DNA from: Mycolicibacterium peregrinum
GTDB taxonomy: Bacteria > Actinomycetota > Actinomycetes > Mycobacteriales > Mycobacteriaceae
Length of the DNA: 64,000 nt
Assembly: GCF_002102345.1 (NCBI RefSeq)
Contig: NZ_LQPP01000033.1
Span: 1 to 64,000, forward strand
Direction of reading: 5' to 3'
Shown here: positions 22,837 through 30,494 of the stretch, piece by piece
Layout: every line of letters begins with the position of its first letter
How positions within the stretch are numbered: position 1 is the first letter of the stretch
Notes under the pieces: generated by a model
Told to the model about the DNA's origin: nothing
The model's input: the letters and a program-made list of their open reading frames with translations, nothing else
The model's database searches: none
Translations under genes and position numbers: made by a program

Positions 22837-25473
22837 CTACCGCGCCATATTCGTGAATCGCGAGAAGTGAAGCTGGTGTGCCACAGTGATATTCGCGGTG
22901 GGGCCGTTACGGTGCTTGCCCAAGATGATGTCGGCTTCACCACCGCGCGGGTCTTCACGGTCGATCGCGTCAGGTCGGTGCAGCAGCAGGACCATATCGG
23001 CATCCTGTTCCAGCGACCCGGATTCACGAAGATCGGAGACCTGCGGACGCTTGTCGGTGCGCTGCTCGGGACCACGGTTCAGCTGGCTGATCGCGATCAC
23101 CGGTACTTCAAGTTCCTTGGCCATCAGCTTGAGGCTTCGGGAGAAGTCCGAGACCTCCTGCTGGCGTGACTCGTACTTCTTGCCGGAGCTCATCAGCTGC
23201 ATGTAGTCGACGACGACGAGCTTCAGATCGGCCTTCTGCGCGAGACGTCGCCCCTTGGCCCGGATCTCCATCATGGTCAGGTTCGGCGAGTCGTCGATGT
23301 AGAGCGGCGCCTCACTGATCTCGCTCATCCGGCGGGCCAGCTTGGTCCAGTCATCATCGCTCATCCGGCCTGAACGCATATCTGCCAGTTTGATTTTGGC
23401 CTCGGCCGAGAGCAGGCGCATGACGATCTCGGACTTGCTCATCTCCAGCGAGAAGATGACGCTGGCCATCCGATGCTTGATCGAGCAGGACCGCATGAAA
23501 TCGAGTCCCAGGGTGGAGTTGTGCGTCGGCACCATCGATCGGCTTGCCAAGTACATGTGATCGGCGTTATCGACCTCCACGCAGCGCACTGGCACTGTCG
23601 CTACAGGACGGACATCCACAATGAAGCGCGAGTTCGACCGCGCTGTGCTGACAGCATGCCGGCGTTCCTTGTGCAGCAACGTCTTACGGTGCAGGCCAAA
23701 GACGTCATCAGACGTCGAAAAAGTGATGGTGAATGACGTCGACGACGACTCGCTGCGACCATTGACCCGCTTGGTCGATGTCTGGCATCTGTATCCCAGG
23801 CTCACCACGAGTTCGGCGAAGTCCTGGGCGAGTCGCTGGTCCGTGACGGCGAACTGGACCGCCCCGCCGGAGGTAACCGTTCCATCCGTATCCAGCAGGC
23901 CGGCGAGCAGTGCACGCCGCTGGGACTCAGACGCCCGTAGATACTCGGTGGGAATATGTTTGGCGCCCAACACCCCGATCGTCCGTAGGCGTGCCTGCAA
24001 TGTCCCCACCTCATTGCGGCAGGTCTGGCACAAGCGCAGCCCGCACGACGCCTCACCGCATCTCGGGCATTGCGGAGCCGGCACCGGCTCAGACACAAAT
24101 CGGGCACGGCCTCCGCAACTACGGCCGCACGTACGCACCTGGCTGGTCTGCGGCACGAAGGCGGCACCGCAGACCACGCACGACCGCGTCGCCGGCCCAG
24201 GCTCTTCCGCCAGGAGGATCTGGTAGCGATATTGCGCGGAGCCCGACTTTCGTGCGATGAATCCGTCGGCCTCGATACGGACGATGATCTCCGGGTCGGC
24301 AGTCGTAATCTGCGCCGCGGCTGAGGTCCCGTCGCCCAGCCACGCGCCCAACGTGTATGGCGGGACCAACAGATCCCGCTCTCCACTCTGGAGCGCAACG
24401 GTATTGACTACTGAATGATTCAGCCGACGGTCGGCAGTTTCGCACCGCAAGCTGTCGGCGATCTCCGTGGTCGTACGCACGGCAGCAAATGTTCGCTGGT
24501 TCTTGCAACGGTTGTAGCCCGTCGCAGCTGACTGCGCGGATCGCCTCGAGGCCCTCGTTTCGGTCAGCCACTGATGCTGGGCATCGGCCACAATCACTGT
24601 GCCGTCGGAGAATTCGACCTCGAAACACGGTCGGTCAAGCATGACCTCGGTGGCCGCCACAACACGTGTGGGCTCACCGTCGGCACCAATGAGATGGTCG
24701 CCCACGGCGACGTCACCCATCGTGGTCCAACCGTTCGGTGTCGGGAGCGGGGTATCGAGTGCGAGTGCCTTCCCGACACCAGGTCGGGCCGCAATGATGA
24801 TCATCTGCCCGGGGTGCAGGCCGTTGGTGATCTCGTCGAATTCGGTGAACCCGGTCGGCACACCACGCGAGATACCGCCCTGCGACGCGATGGCGTCGAT
24901 CTCGTCCATCGTGGGCTGCAGCAGGTCTTCGAGCGCGACGAAATCTTCAGAGGCGCGTCGCTCGGTCACGTCGTAGATCTCGGCCTGGGCCCGGTCGACA
25001 ACGTCCGTGACATCGGCACCGTCGGCCCCGGCGTAGCCGTACTGGACCACCCGGGTGCCGGCCTCCACCAACCGGCGCAGCAGGGCCTTCTCGGCAACGA
25101 TGCCGGCGTAGAAACCCGCATTGGCCGCAGTGGGCACGGTGGAGATCAGGGTGTGCAGATACGGCGCCCCGCCGATGCGGCGCAGCAGACTGCGCCGGTC
25201 CAGCTCGGCCGCCACGGTGACGGCGTCAGCGGGCTCACCCCGGCCGTAGAGGTCCAGTATCGCGTCGTAGACGTTCTGGTGTGCCGGGCGGTAGAAGTCA
25301 CCGGGACGCAAGCGCTCGAGGACGTCCGCGATCGCGTCCTTGCTCAACAGCATGCCCCCCAGGACCGCCTGCTCGGCCGCCATGTCCTGCGGCGGCTGCC
25401 GGCCGAAGTCCTCCCCAGGCGGAGGGCCATCCATCTCCGACTCCGGATGCCCCAGGTCGTCCACCACCGCCAC
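22837..25473 (-). CDS. dnaB: Replicative DNA helicase DnaB with in-frame intein
   Basis: The replicative helicase unwinds DNA at the fork as a hexamer. The N-terminal primase-interacting domain includes AAEQAVLGGMLLSKDAIAD. The RecA-like domain is interrupted inside the Walker A loop: RPGVGK, then the intein, then STLGLDF. The C-terminal extein has VVVDYMQLM (Walker B) and ISQLNRGPEQR. The GTG at 25473 is preferred to the frame start at 25506, because it gives a start like M. tuberculosis DnaB (xAVVDDL) and follows a GGGGAG site. From that start the precursor is 878 aa with the intein at residues 236-652, leaving a 461-aa helicase. The ribosomal operon lies upstream on the same strand. Splicing is essential for helicase activity because the ATP site is split. 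Confidence 0.97.
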   Translation of the reverse strand: MAVVDDLGHPESEMDGPPPGEDFGRQPPQDMAAEQAVLGGMLLSKDAIADVLERLRPGDFYRPAHQNVYDAILDLYGRGEPADAVTVAAELDRRSLLRRIGGAPYLHTLISTVPTAANAGFYAGIVAEKALLRRLVEAGTRVVQYGYAGADGADVTDVVDRAQAEIYDVTERRASEDFVALEDLLQPTMDEIDAIASQGGISRGVPTGFTEFDEITNGLHPGQMIIIAARPGVGKALALDTPLPTPNGWTTMGDVAVGDHLIGADGEPTRVVAATEVMLDRPCFEVEFSDGTVIVADAQHQWLTETRASRRSAQSAATGYNRCKNQRTFAAVRTTTEIADSLRCETADRRLNHSVVNTVALQSGERDLLVPPYTLGAWLGDGTSAAAQITTADPEIIVRIEADGFIARKSGSAQYRYQILLAEEPGPATRSCVVCGAAFVPQTSQVRTCGRSCGGRARFVSEPVPAPQCPRCGEASCGLRLCQTCRNEVGTLQARLRTIGVLGAKHIPTEYLRASESQRRALLAGLLDTDGTVTSGGAVQFAVTDQRLAQDFAELVVSLGYRCQTSTKRVNGRSESSSTSFTITFSTSDDVFGLHRKTLLHKERRHAVSTARSNSRFIVDVRPVATVPVRCVEVDNADHMYLASRSMVPTHNSTLGLDFMRSCSIKHRMASVIFSLEMSKSEIVMRLLSAEAKIKLADMRSGRMSDDDWTKLARRMSEISEAPLYIDDSPNLTMMEIRAKGRRLAQKADLKLVVVDYMQLMSSGKKYESRQQEVSDFSRSLKLMAKELEVPVIAISQLNRGPEQRTDKRPQVSDLRESGSLEQDADMVLLLHRPDAIDREDPRGGEADIILGKHRNGPTANITVAHQLHFSRFTNMAR
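23518..24768 (-). other. DnaB intein, class 3, with LAGLIDADG endonuclease and Cys-rich insert
   Basis: A 417-residue intein between Lys235 and Ser653 of DnaB. Its first residue is Ala, not Cys or Ser, which is diagnostic of class 3 splicing. The WCT set is complete: W302 in AQHQWLTET (block B), C631 in PVRCVEVDN (block F) and T650 in VPTHN (block G), with terminal Asn652 and Ser653 as the first C-extein residue. A homing endonuclease is embedded, with motifs LGAWLGDGT (375-383) and LLAGLLDTDGT (522-532) that keep their acidic residues, so it is probably active. Between them lies a Cys-rich stretch with C432xxC435, C449xxxC453, C469xxC472 and C482xxC485, a possible pair of zinc ribbons. Splicing of a mycobacterial DnaB intein has been reported to be zinc-inhibited, so a metal link is plausible. 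Confidence 0.93.
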
Positions 25474-25988
25474 GGACTCCCCACCCCCTTCCGAGACCCG
25501 CCTCACGACAAGCTCGAACGTTTATTCGAATCGGTACTGCAACTGTAAAACAGGGCTCCGACAAACCTCGTGACGGCGCTGCGACGCACCACGGTAGACG
25601 GTTGCTGGCACCGCCGGGAACCACCCCTGTTGATGAACCTGTGGATGGCATGGGGATAGGTCTCGGTCGCGGTGTTGAGCCTCTGGGGAGAACCTGTGGA
25701 TCATTCCCGAGCGCTCTTTTGTTTTACCTGGTCAGGGTGCCATGGGGGCTGTCAGTGTTTGTGTATGGGAAGTTCTTCGGCGTGTCGTGCCGGGTTGCCG
25801 TCCCGGGCGTGTTGTGTTGCGCCCCGGGACCCGGCGGGTTAACACCGAGTTAGCTTCGCTGTCCAGAGTTTCCCGCAACGAGTTCGCCAGACATACAGCA
25901 AACGCCCGGGTAGAAACCTCTGCAGGTCCCCACCCGGGCGATTGAGTGCCGGCGGAATTACTCCGCTACGAATTATTCGGCGACGGGA
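25474..25988. other. Intergenic region rplI-dnaB
   Basis: This 515-nt gap holds no supported gene. It contains the hairpin described separately near the rplI end and should contain the dnaB promoter. GC content is high, with short T-rich stretches around 25,720-25,770. I could not fix a -10/-35 pair with confidence. Confidence 0.5.
25903..25940 (-). terminator. Hairpin downstream of rplI
   Basis: Perfect 9-bp arms, CGCCCGGGT at 25903-25911 and ACCCGGGCG at 25932-25940. An inner ACCT/AGGT pair closes a 4-nt loop. It starts 48 nt past the rplI stop in the direction of transcription, and the following transcript begins TTTGCTGT, weakly U-rich. It probably ends or attenuates the rpsF-ssb-rpsR-rplI transcript before dnaB. 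Confidence 0.65.
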
Positions 25989-26444
25989 TTACTCCGCGAC
26001 GACGGACAGCGTCACCTTGGCTTCCACCCCGGTGTGCAGCCGGACGGTAACCGGATGCGTGCCGACCGACTTGATATGCGCCTTGGGCAACTGCACCGTG
26101 CGCTTGTCCAGGTTCGGGCCGCCGGCCTTCTTGATCACGGCCACGACATCAGCCGCGGTGACCGAACCGAACAGCTTGCCGGTGTCGGCAGCGGCGTGAA
26201 CCGGCAGCGACACCTCGCCCAGACCTTCGAGCGCGGTCTTGAGCTCGTTGGCATGCTCGACGCCGCGGATCGACTTGGCCTCACGGGCCCGGCGGATCTC
26301 CTCGGCCTGGCGCTCGGCGCCGCGGGAGGCCACGATGCCCAGCCCACGGGGCAGCAGGTAGTTACGGCCGTAGCCGTCCTTGACCTCGACGACGTCGCCT
26401 GCGACGCCCAGGTGCTCAACCTCAGCGGTGAGAATCAGCTTCAT
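25989..26444 (-). CDS. rplI: 50S ribosomal protein L9 (bL9)
   Basis: The 151-aa protein matches bL9. The N-terminal rRNA-binding domain carries the signature GDVVEVKDGYGRNYLLPRG. A connecting helix (about 40-75) and a C-terminal domain ending TVRLHTGVEAKVTLSVVAE follow. The true start is the ATG at 26444. The longer open frame reaching 26981 is a chance extension through rpsR and ssb. It is the fourth gene of the conserved rpsF-ssb-rpsR-rplI operon, 11 nt after rpsR. Confidence 0.98.
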   Translation of the reverse strand: MKLILTAEVEHLGVAGDVVEVKDGYGRNYLLPRGLGIVASRGAERQAEEIRRAREAKSIRGVEHANELKTALEGLGEVSLPVHAAADTGKLFGSVTAADVVAVIKKAGGPNLDKRTVQLPKAHIKSVGTHPVTVRLHTGVEAKVTLSVVAE

Positions 26445-26455
26445 TGGTCTACCCC

Positions 26456-26719
26456 CTACCGCGTCGACGAGCCGAACGGCAGCAGAGCCACCTCGCGGGC
26501 ATTCTTCACCGCGACGGCAACGTCGCGCTGGTGCTGGACGCAGTTGCCGGTCACCCGGCGGGCACGGATCTTGCCGCGCTCGCTGATGTAGGTGCGCAGC
26601 AGCGCGGTGTCCTTGTAATCGATGATCTGCCCCTTGCCCTTCTTGGAGCAGAACACGCACTTGCGGGTCTTGACCGGCTTTTCCGGTGCCGGCCGCCGCT
26701 TGGTATTCGACTTGGCCAT
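26456..26719 (-). CDS. rpsR: 30S ribosomal protein S18 (bS18), Cys-containing form
   Basis: The 87-aa protein matches mycobacterial RpsR1, with DYKDTALLRTYISERGKIRARR and the closing NAREVALLPF. It keeps the Cys residues of the zinc-binding form (CVFC near residue 21, GNC near residue 59). It is therefore the zinc-replete paralogue rather than the Cys-free, Zur-controlled substitute made under zinc starvation. bS18 binds 16S rRNA beside bS6, whose gene rpsF is two genes upstream. A short KGKG insertion follows the CxxC compared with the M. tuberculosis protein as I recall it. It lies 35 nt after ssb. Confidence 0.97.
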   Translation of the reverse strand: MAKSNTKRRPAPEKPVKTRKCVFCSKKGKGQIIDYKDTALLRTYISERGKIRARRVTGNCVQHQRDVAVAVKNAREVALLPFGSSTR

Positions 26720-26754
26720 TGGTTATCTCTTCCTTGCAAAAATTTCGTTGTTGA

Positions 26755-27258
26755 TCAGAACGGCGGCTCGTCGTCGGCTCCACTGAAGGAGCCGGACGCC
26801 GGCGCACTGCCCCACGGATCGTCTTTGGGCTCGGCCTGGCGCGAACCGCCGCCGCCACCACCGCCGAAGCCACCGCCGCCGCCACCGCCGCTACGGCTGG
26901 CCTTGTTGACCTTGGCCGTGGCGTAACGCAGGGACGGACCGATCTCGTCGACCTCGACCTCGACAACGGTGCGCTTCTCACCCTCGCGGGTTTCGAAGGA
27001 ACGCTGCTTGAGCCGGCCGGTGACGATCACCCGCGAACCCCGGGTGAGGCTCTCGGCCACGTTCTCGGCCGCCTCACGCCAGATGTTGCACCGCAGGAAC
27101 AGCGCCTCGCCGTCCTTCCACTCGTTGCTCTGCCGATCGAACATCCTCGGCGTCGACGCAACGGTGAAGTTGGCGACTGCTGCGCCAGACGGAGTGAAAC
27201 GCAGTTCCGGGTCAGCGGTCAGGTTTCCGACAACTGTGATGGTGGTGTCACCAGCCAC
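26755..27258 (-). CDS. ssb: Single-stranded DNA-binding protein
   Basis: The 167-aa Ssb has an N-terminal OB fold (about 1-115; GNLTADPELRFTPSGAAVANF and LFLRCNIWREAAENVAESL). A Gly-rich flexible linker (about 122-140, with two Gly runs) precedes the acidic tip DDEPPF that recruits replication and repair partners. Length and layout are typical for mycobacteria. It protects ssDNA at replication forks. It lies between rpsF (69 nt upstream) and rpsR, the usual operon position, so its level is tied to growth-related ribosomal transcription. Confidence 0.98.
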   Translation of the reverse strand: MAGDTTITVVGNLTADPELRFTPSGAAVANFTVASTPRMFDRQSNEWKDGEALFLRCNIWREAAENVAESLTRGSRVIVTGRLKQRSFETREGEKRTVVEVEVDEIGPSLRYATAKVNKASRSGGGGGGGFGGGGGGGSRQAEPKDDPWGSAPASGSFSGADDEPPF

Positions 27259-27327
27259 GAGATCCTCCTGGGATAGGCATGTCCGTTTGCGCGAAGCCTA
27301 CGTAGCCCCGCCGACGACTGACAGCCT

Positions 27328-27618
27328 TTAGTGCTTGTCGGTCCGCATCACCTTGGTCCGCAGCACGGACTCGTTCAGGTTGAGCTGACGGTCGAGCTCG
27401 GACACGGTGGCCGGTTCAGCCTTGACGTCGACAACGGCGTAGATGCCCTCGGCGTGCTTGGCAATCTCGTAGGCCAGCCGGCGGCGTCCCCAGATGTCGA
27501 CCTTGTCGACAGAACCGCCATCCTTGCGGATGACGTTCAGGAACGTCTCCAACGACGGAGCTACGGTGCGCTCGTCAAGTGTGGGGTCGAGAATGACCAT
27601 GATTTCGTATGGACGCAT
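27328..27618 (-). CDS. rpsF: 30S ribosomal protein S6 (bS6)
   Basis: The 96-aa protein is bS6: MRPYEIMVILDPTLDE at the start, GRRRLAYEI and the central LDRQLNLNESVLRTKVMR. It binds bS18 and the 16S platform. The ATG at 27618 is chosen because an AGGAGGTGA Shine-Dalgarno lies about 11 nt upstream and family members begin there; the open frame to 27750 is untranslated leader. It is first in the operon, so the promoter lies in 27619-27774, shared with the divergent proline-rich membrane protein gene. Confidence 0.98.
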   Translation of the reverse strand: MRPYEIMVILDPTLDERTVAPSLETFLNVIRKDGGSVDKVDIWGRRRLAYEIAKHAEGIYAVVDVKAEPATVSELDRQLNLNESVLRTKVMRTDKH

Positions 27619-27774
27619 TAGAACCTCATCACCTCCTCTGGTCGTGTACGGCCACGGCGAATTCCGTGGCAGGAGGGTCGCCTGCGTCGGCAACCGGGTT
27701 AGGCTACCGGAAATAGCCCTGATCTGCGAAATCCGTATGACCGGGACCATTCCACGTCAGGATCGAGGGGATCT

Positions 27775-28428
27775 GTGACCTTTCCCAATTCGCCCTTCGG
27801 TCAGGGGTTCCCTGACCAGGCGGGCCATCAGCCGCCCTACACACAGCAACCCGGTTTTCCGCCGGTGCTGGGCCAACAACCCGGCTATCCCGGACAGCAA
27901 CCCCAAGCACAGACGTCCGGGGAACCCAGCGGCGTCACCGGGACCATCGCCGCCGTCCTTGCGGCGTTGGGTGCGCTCGCCGGCGCAGCCGTCGGAACCG
28001 GTCAGTTTTTCGACTGGATGTTGTCGACCGGTCTCCACAACCTCAGCAGCAGTACCTACGTGGTCGAGATCGTCGCAACGGTGATCACCTTCACCTCCGG
28101 ACTCGTACTCCTGGCCGGGTCGATACTGCTGTTTCAACGCAAGTTGATCGGCCGCATAGTCGTCGTGATCGGATGCTCCTTGGCCCTTCTCAGCGGGCTG
28201 GGCTTGTTCGTCGCGGTTGATGCCTTCCAAGACGACTACCCCGGCGCCCCCGACGCGAGCCCACTCTCATTGGTCTCACTCGTCTTTCCGATCGCGACGA
28301 TCGTGTTGACCTTGGTGCCGTCGACCACGGCGTGGATTCGAGCAAAGCAGAATCTGGTTGCGCCCCAGCCCTACCCACAGAATCCGGCCACGCCCCAGAC
28401 CTACCCGCAGTACCCGGGCTGGAGTTGA
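27775..28428 (+). CDS. Proline-rich four-helix membrane protein, array copy 1
   Basis: The 217-aa protein has a Pro/Gln/Gly-rich cytosolic-type N-terminal tail (about 1-50; FPNSPFGQGFPDQ, QQPGYPGQQ). Four predicted membrane helices follow (about 55-75, 90-120, 125-145, 163-185). A conserved basic loop lies between helices 2 and 3 (LLFQRKLIGRIVVVIGC), and PSTTAWIRAKQ ends the last helix. The GTG start at 27775 sits after a short leader, GATCGAGGGGATCT, that recurs before the other copies. Function is unknown. It is the first of four tandem paralogues, transcribed away from rpsF. A role in envelope organisation is only suggested by the nearby ponA1 operon. Confidence 0.75.
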   Translation: MTFPNSPFGQGFPDQAGHQPPYTQQPGFPPVLGQQPGYPGQQPQAQTSGEPSGVTGTIAAVLAALGALAGAAVGTGQFFDWMLSTGLHNLSSSTYVVEIVATVITFTSGLVLLAGSILLFQRKLIGRIVVVIGCSLALLSGLGLFVAVDAFQDDYPGAPDASPLSLVSLVFPIATIVLTLVPSTTAWIRAKQNLVAPQPYPQNPATPQTYPQYPGWS

Positions 28429-28500
28429 CGCCAAAGCCACTCTGTCCGCCGCCACCCGGAATAAGGTGAGGCTGCCAGACTTCGAGGATCGGGGGCAGCT

Positions 28501-29157
28501 GTGACCTATCCCAATGGGCCTTACGGTCAGGGGTCTCCCGATCAGTCCGGCTACCCCCAGCTGCCTGGATATCCACAACAGCAACCCTTTGCGCCTCAGC
28601 CCGGCTATCCACCGCCGCCCGGCTACCCGCAACAGCCCTACGGCCTGCCACCCGCGCCACCCACATCCCCGAGCGGGGTGACCGGCATCATCGCCGCGGT
28701 TCTGGCCGGACTCGGCGGCCTGGCGAACTTTTTCGGCGGCCTGGCGATGGCCTTCGGCCTTTCGGTATTGATCGACGGATCGTCCGAAGTAGCTGGTTCC
28801 GCCTGGGGCGGGTGGACACCGCTCATCGCCGTGACGACGCTGAACCTCCTTGCCGGGGTGCTGCTTCTGATCGGAACGGTGACGTTGCTGCTTCGTAAGA
28901 TGATCGGCCGCTGGCTCGTGGCCGCCGGATGTGCGGTGTCCATCCTGAGCACGCTGGTCAACCTCACGTGGACCCCCTCGGCCATCGCCGACTACGAGTA
29001 CGACCGCGGCGTCGGTGCTGATCTCGTGGGTGTCATCTTCCCGATCGTGACGCTCGTGCTGGTCCTGCTGCCGTCGACGGCGGCCTGGATCCGGGCGCAG
29101 CAGAATCCGCCTGCGCTCCAGCCCTACCCGCCGTACCCGGGCTCACCGCCCAGGTAG
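28501..29157 (+). CDS. Proline-rich four-helix membrane protein, array copy 2
   Basis: The 218-aa paralogue of the preceding gene has the longest tail: repeated PGYP/PQQP units over about residues 10-60 (GYPPPPGYPQQPYGLPP). The conserved core follows, with four helices, the basic loop LLLRKMIGRWLVAAGC and VLLPSTAAWIRAQQ, and the protein closes with a second short Pro/Tyr-rich tail. The GTG start follows a GATCGGGGGCAGCT leader like those of the other copies. Pro/Tyr/Gln-rich tails of this kind often mediate self-association, but no partner is known. No lipobox or cleavable signal is seen. Confidence 0.75.
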   Translation: MTYPNGPYGQGSPDQSGYPQLPGYPQQQPFAPQPGYPPPPGYPQQPYGLPPAPPTSPSGVTGIIAAVLAGLGGLANFFGGLAMAFGLSVLIDGSSEVAGSAWGGWTPLIAVTTLNLLAGVLLLIGTVTLLLRKMIGRWLVAAGCAVSILSTLVNLTWTPSAIADYEYDRGVGADLVGVIFPIVTLVLVLLPSTAAWIRAQQNPPALQPYPPYPGSPPR

Positions 29158-29189
29158 CGACCCGCCAACCACTCACGATCGGAGCAGCA

Positions 29190-29744
29190 GTGACCTCTCC
29201 CTCAGAATCCGAGGGTCAACAACTCGAGAACCCGCTCGACGAATCCCAACCGGTGGAACAGTCGGCTGCACCGAAGGTTTCGGCGCACTGGATCACGGCG
29301 ATCATCACGGCTGTACTCGCCGGGATCGGTGCCCTGCTGACCCTCGGCAATGGCATCGCCGGCCTTTCCGGGCTCGCCGCGCTGGCCGGTGACGCGGGCT
29401 TGCGGACTCTGGCCCTCAGAACCCCTGGGGCGCTGACGCTGACGGTCCTCGCGACCCTACTGAGCGTCGCCTGCGGACTCTTGCTCCTGGCCGGCACGGT
29501 GGCCCTGCTGCGGCGCAAGATGACCGGCCGTCGGCTCATCGTCATCGGCTGCACGCTGATCATCCTCGGCAGCCTGATCAGCCTCGGACTGAGTCTGGCC
29601 ACGACAGCCCGCTACGGGTCCTATGCCATCAGCGGACTGGCCGTGTTGAGTCTGGTGCTGCCGATCGCCACGCTCGTGGTGGCGCTGCTCCCGTCGACCG
29701 CGGCGTGGATCCGGGCGAAGCAGGACCTGGTCGCAGCTACCTAG
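29190..29744 (+). CDS. Four-helix membrane protein, array copy 3 (short-tailed)
   Basis: The 184-aa paralogue lacks the Pro/Gln/Tyr-rich tail. Its N terminus is a short acidic Ser/Glu/Pro stretch (about 1-30). The membrane core keeps the family marks ALLRRKMTGRRLIVIGC and LLPSTAAWIRAKQDL. It starts at GTG 29190, 32 nt after copy 2, so the two are probably co-transcribed. Loss of the tail with a conserved core suggests the copies have diverged in partner binding rather than in membrane topology. Function unknown. Confidence 0.72.
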   Translation: MTSPSESEGQQLENPLDESQPVEQSAAPKVSAHWITAIITAVLAGIGALLTLGNGIAGLSGLAALAGDAGLRTLALRTPGALTLTVLATLLSVACGLLLLAGTVALLRRKMTGRRLIVIGCTLIILGSLISLGLSLATTARYGSYAISGLAVLSLVLPIATLVVALLPSTAAWIRAKQDLVAAT

Positions 29745-29825
29745 CGTCGCCTACCGCCGACACCACTTTGCTCTCGGCCGGCCGGATACAGTGGGCCGGT
29801 CAACGTTCGAGACTCCGGGGGATCT

Positions 29826-30494
29826 GTGACCTTTTCCAGTGGACCCAACGATCAGGGGTTTCCGGAGCAGCCCGGCTTTTCACAGCAGCCCAGTTTCGGG
29901 ATCCAGCCGCCGGTCTTCTCGCACCAACCCGGATTCGGTCAACAACCTCCCGGGTCGCCACAGCAACCCAGCTACCTCGGCGGGAATCAGCCGACACCGC
30001 CCCGCGGGCCGAGCGGTGCCACGGCGATCATCGCCGGCATCCTGGCGCTGCTGGGCGGCCTTTTCGGCATCTTGTTCGGCGCGCTGAGTGTGGCGGTCAT
30101 GGTCGGTGACCACAAGTTCGACGCCATGGGTGTTGTCTTCAGCCTGTTCGGCATCGCCTTCGGACTGGTGCTCTTCAGCGGGGCGATACTGCTGTGGCGG
30201 CGGAAGATGACCGGCCGCTGGTTCATCGTCGGAGGATGCGCTGTGGCCATCCTGCTCGGGCTGCTCGCCTTCGCCGAATTGTTCATCGGCATCTCCGGTG
30301 CACCCACCCGCGAGGCCGGCGCATACGTCATGCTCGCGGTGGTGGGCTTCGTCTTCCCGATCGCGACGCTGGTGCTGGTCTTGCTGCAGTCGACCACGAA
30401 GTGGATCTCCGCGACGCAGAGACCGCAGAACCCTGCGCCTCAGGGTTATTCACCGTTCCAGGGGTTTCCCCCGCACCAGGGCTATCAGGGCTGA
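29826..30494 (+). CDS. Proline-rich four-helix membrane protein, array copy 4
   Basis: The 222-aa fourth paralogue carries a Pro/Gln/Phe-rich N-terminal tail (about 1-60; QPGFSQQPSFGIQPP, QQPPGSPQQPSYLGG). The core has the marks AILLWRRKMTGRWFIVGGC and LLQSTTKWISATQ, and a short FQGFPPHQGYQG tail ends the protein. Preceded by a GACTCCGGGGGATCT leader and a GTG start, as in copy 1. Its stop overlaps the convergent GT87-type gene by 10 nt. Function unknown. Confidence 0.74.
   Translation: MTFSSGPNDQGFPEQPGFSQQPSFGIQPPVFSHQPGFGQQPPGSPQQPSYLGGNQPTPPRGPSGATAIIAGILALLGGLFGILFGALSVAVMVGDHKFDAMGVVFSLFGIAFGLVLFSGAILLWRRKMTGRWFIVGGCAVAILLGLLAFAELFIGISGAPTREAGAYVMLAVVGFVFPIATLVLVLLQSTTKWISATQRPQNPAPQGYSPFQGFPPHQGYQG

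Noticed and set aside
26445..26981. N-terminal extension of rplI to 330 codons
   Set aside because: It runs through rpsR and part of ssb in another frame; bL9 begins at the ATG at 26444.
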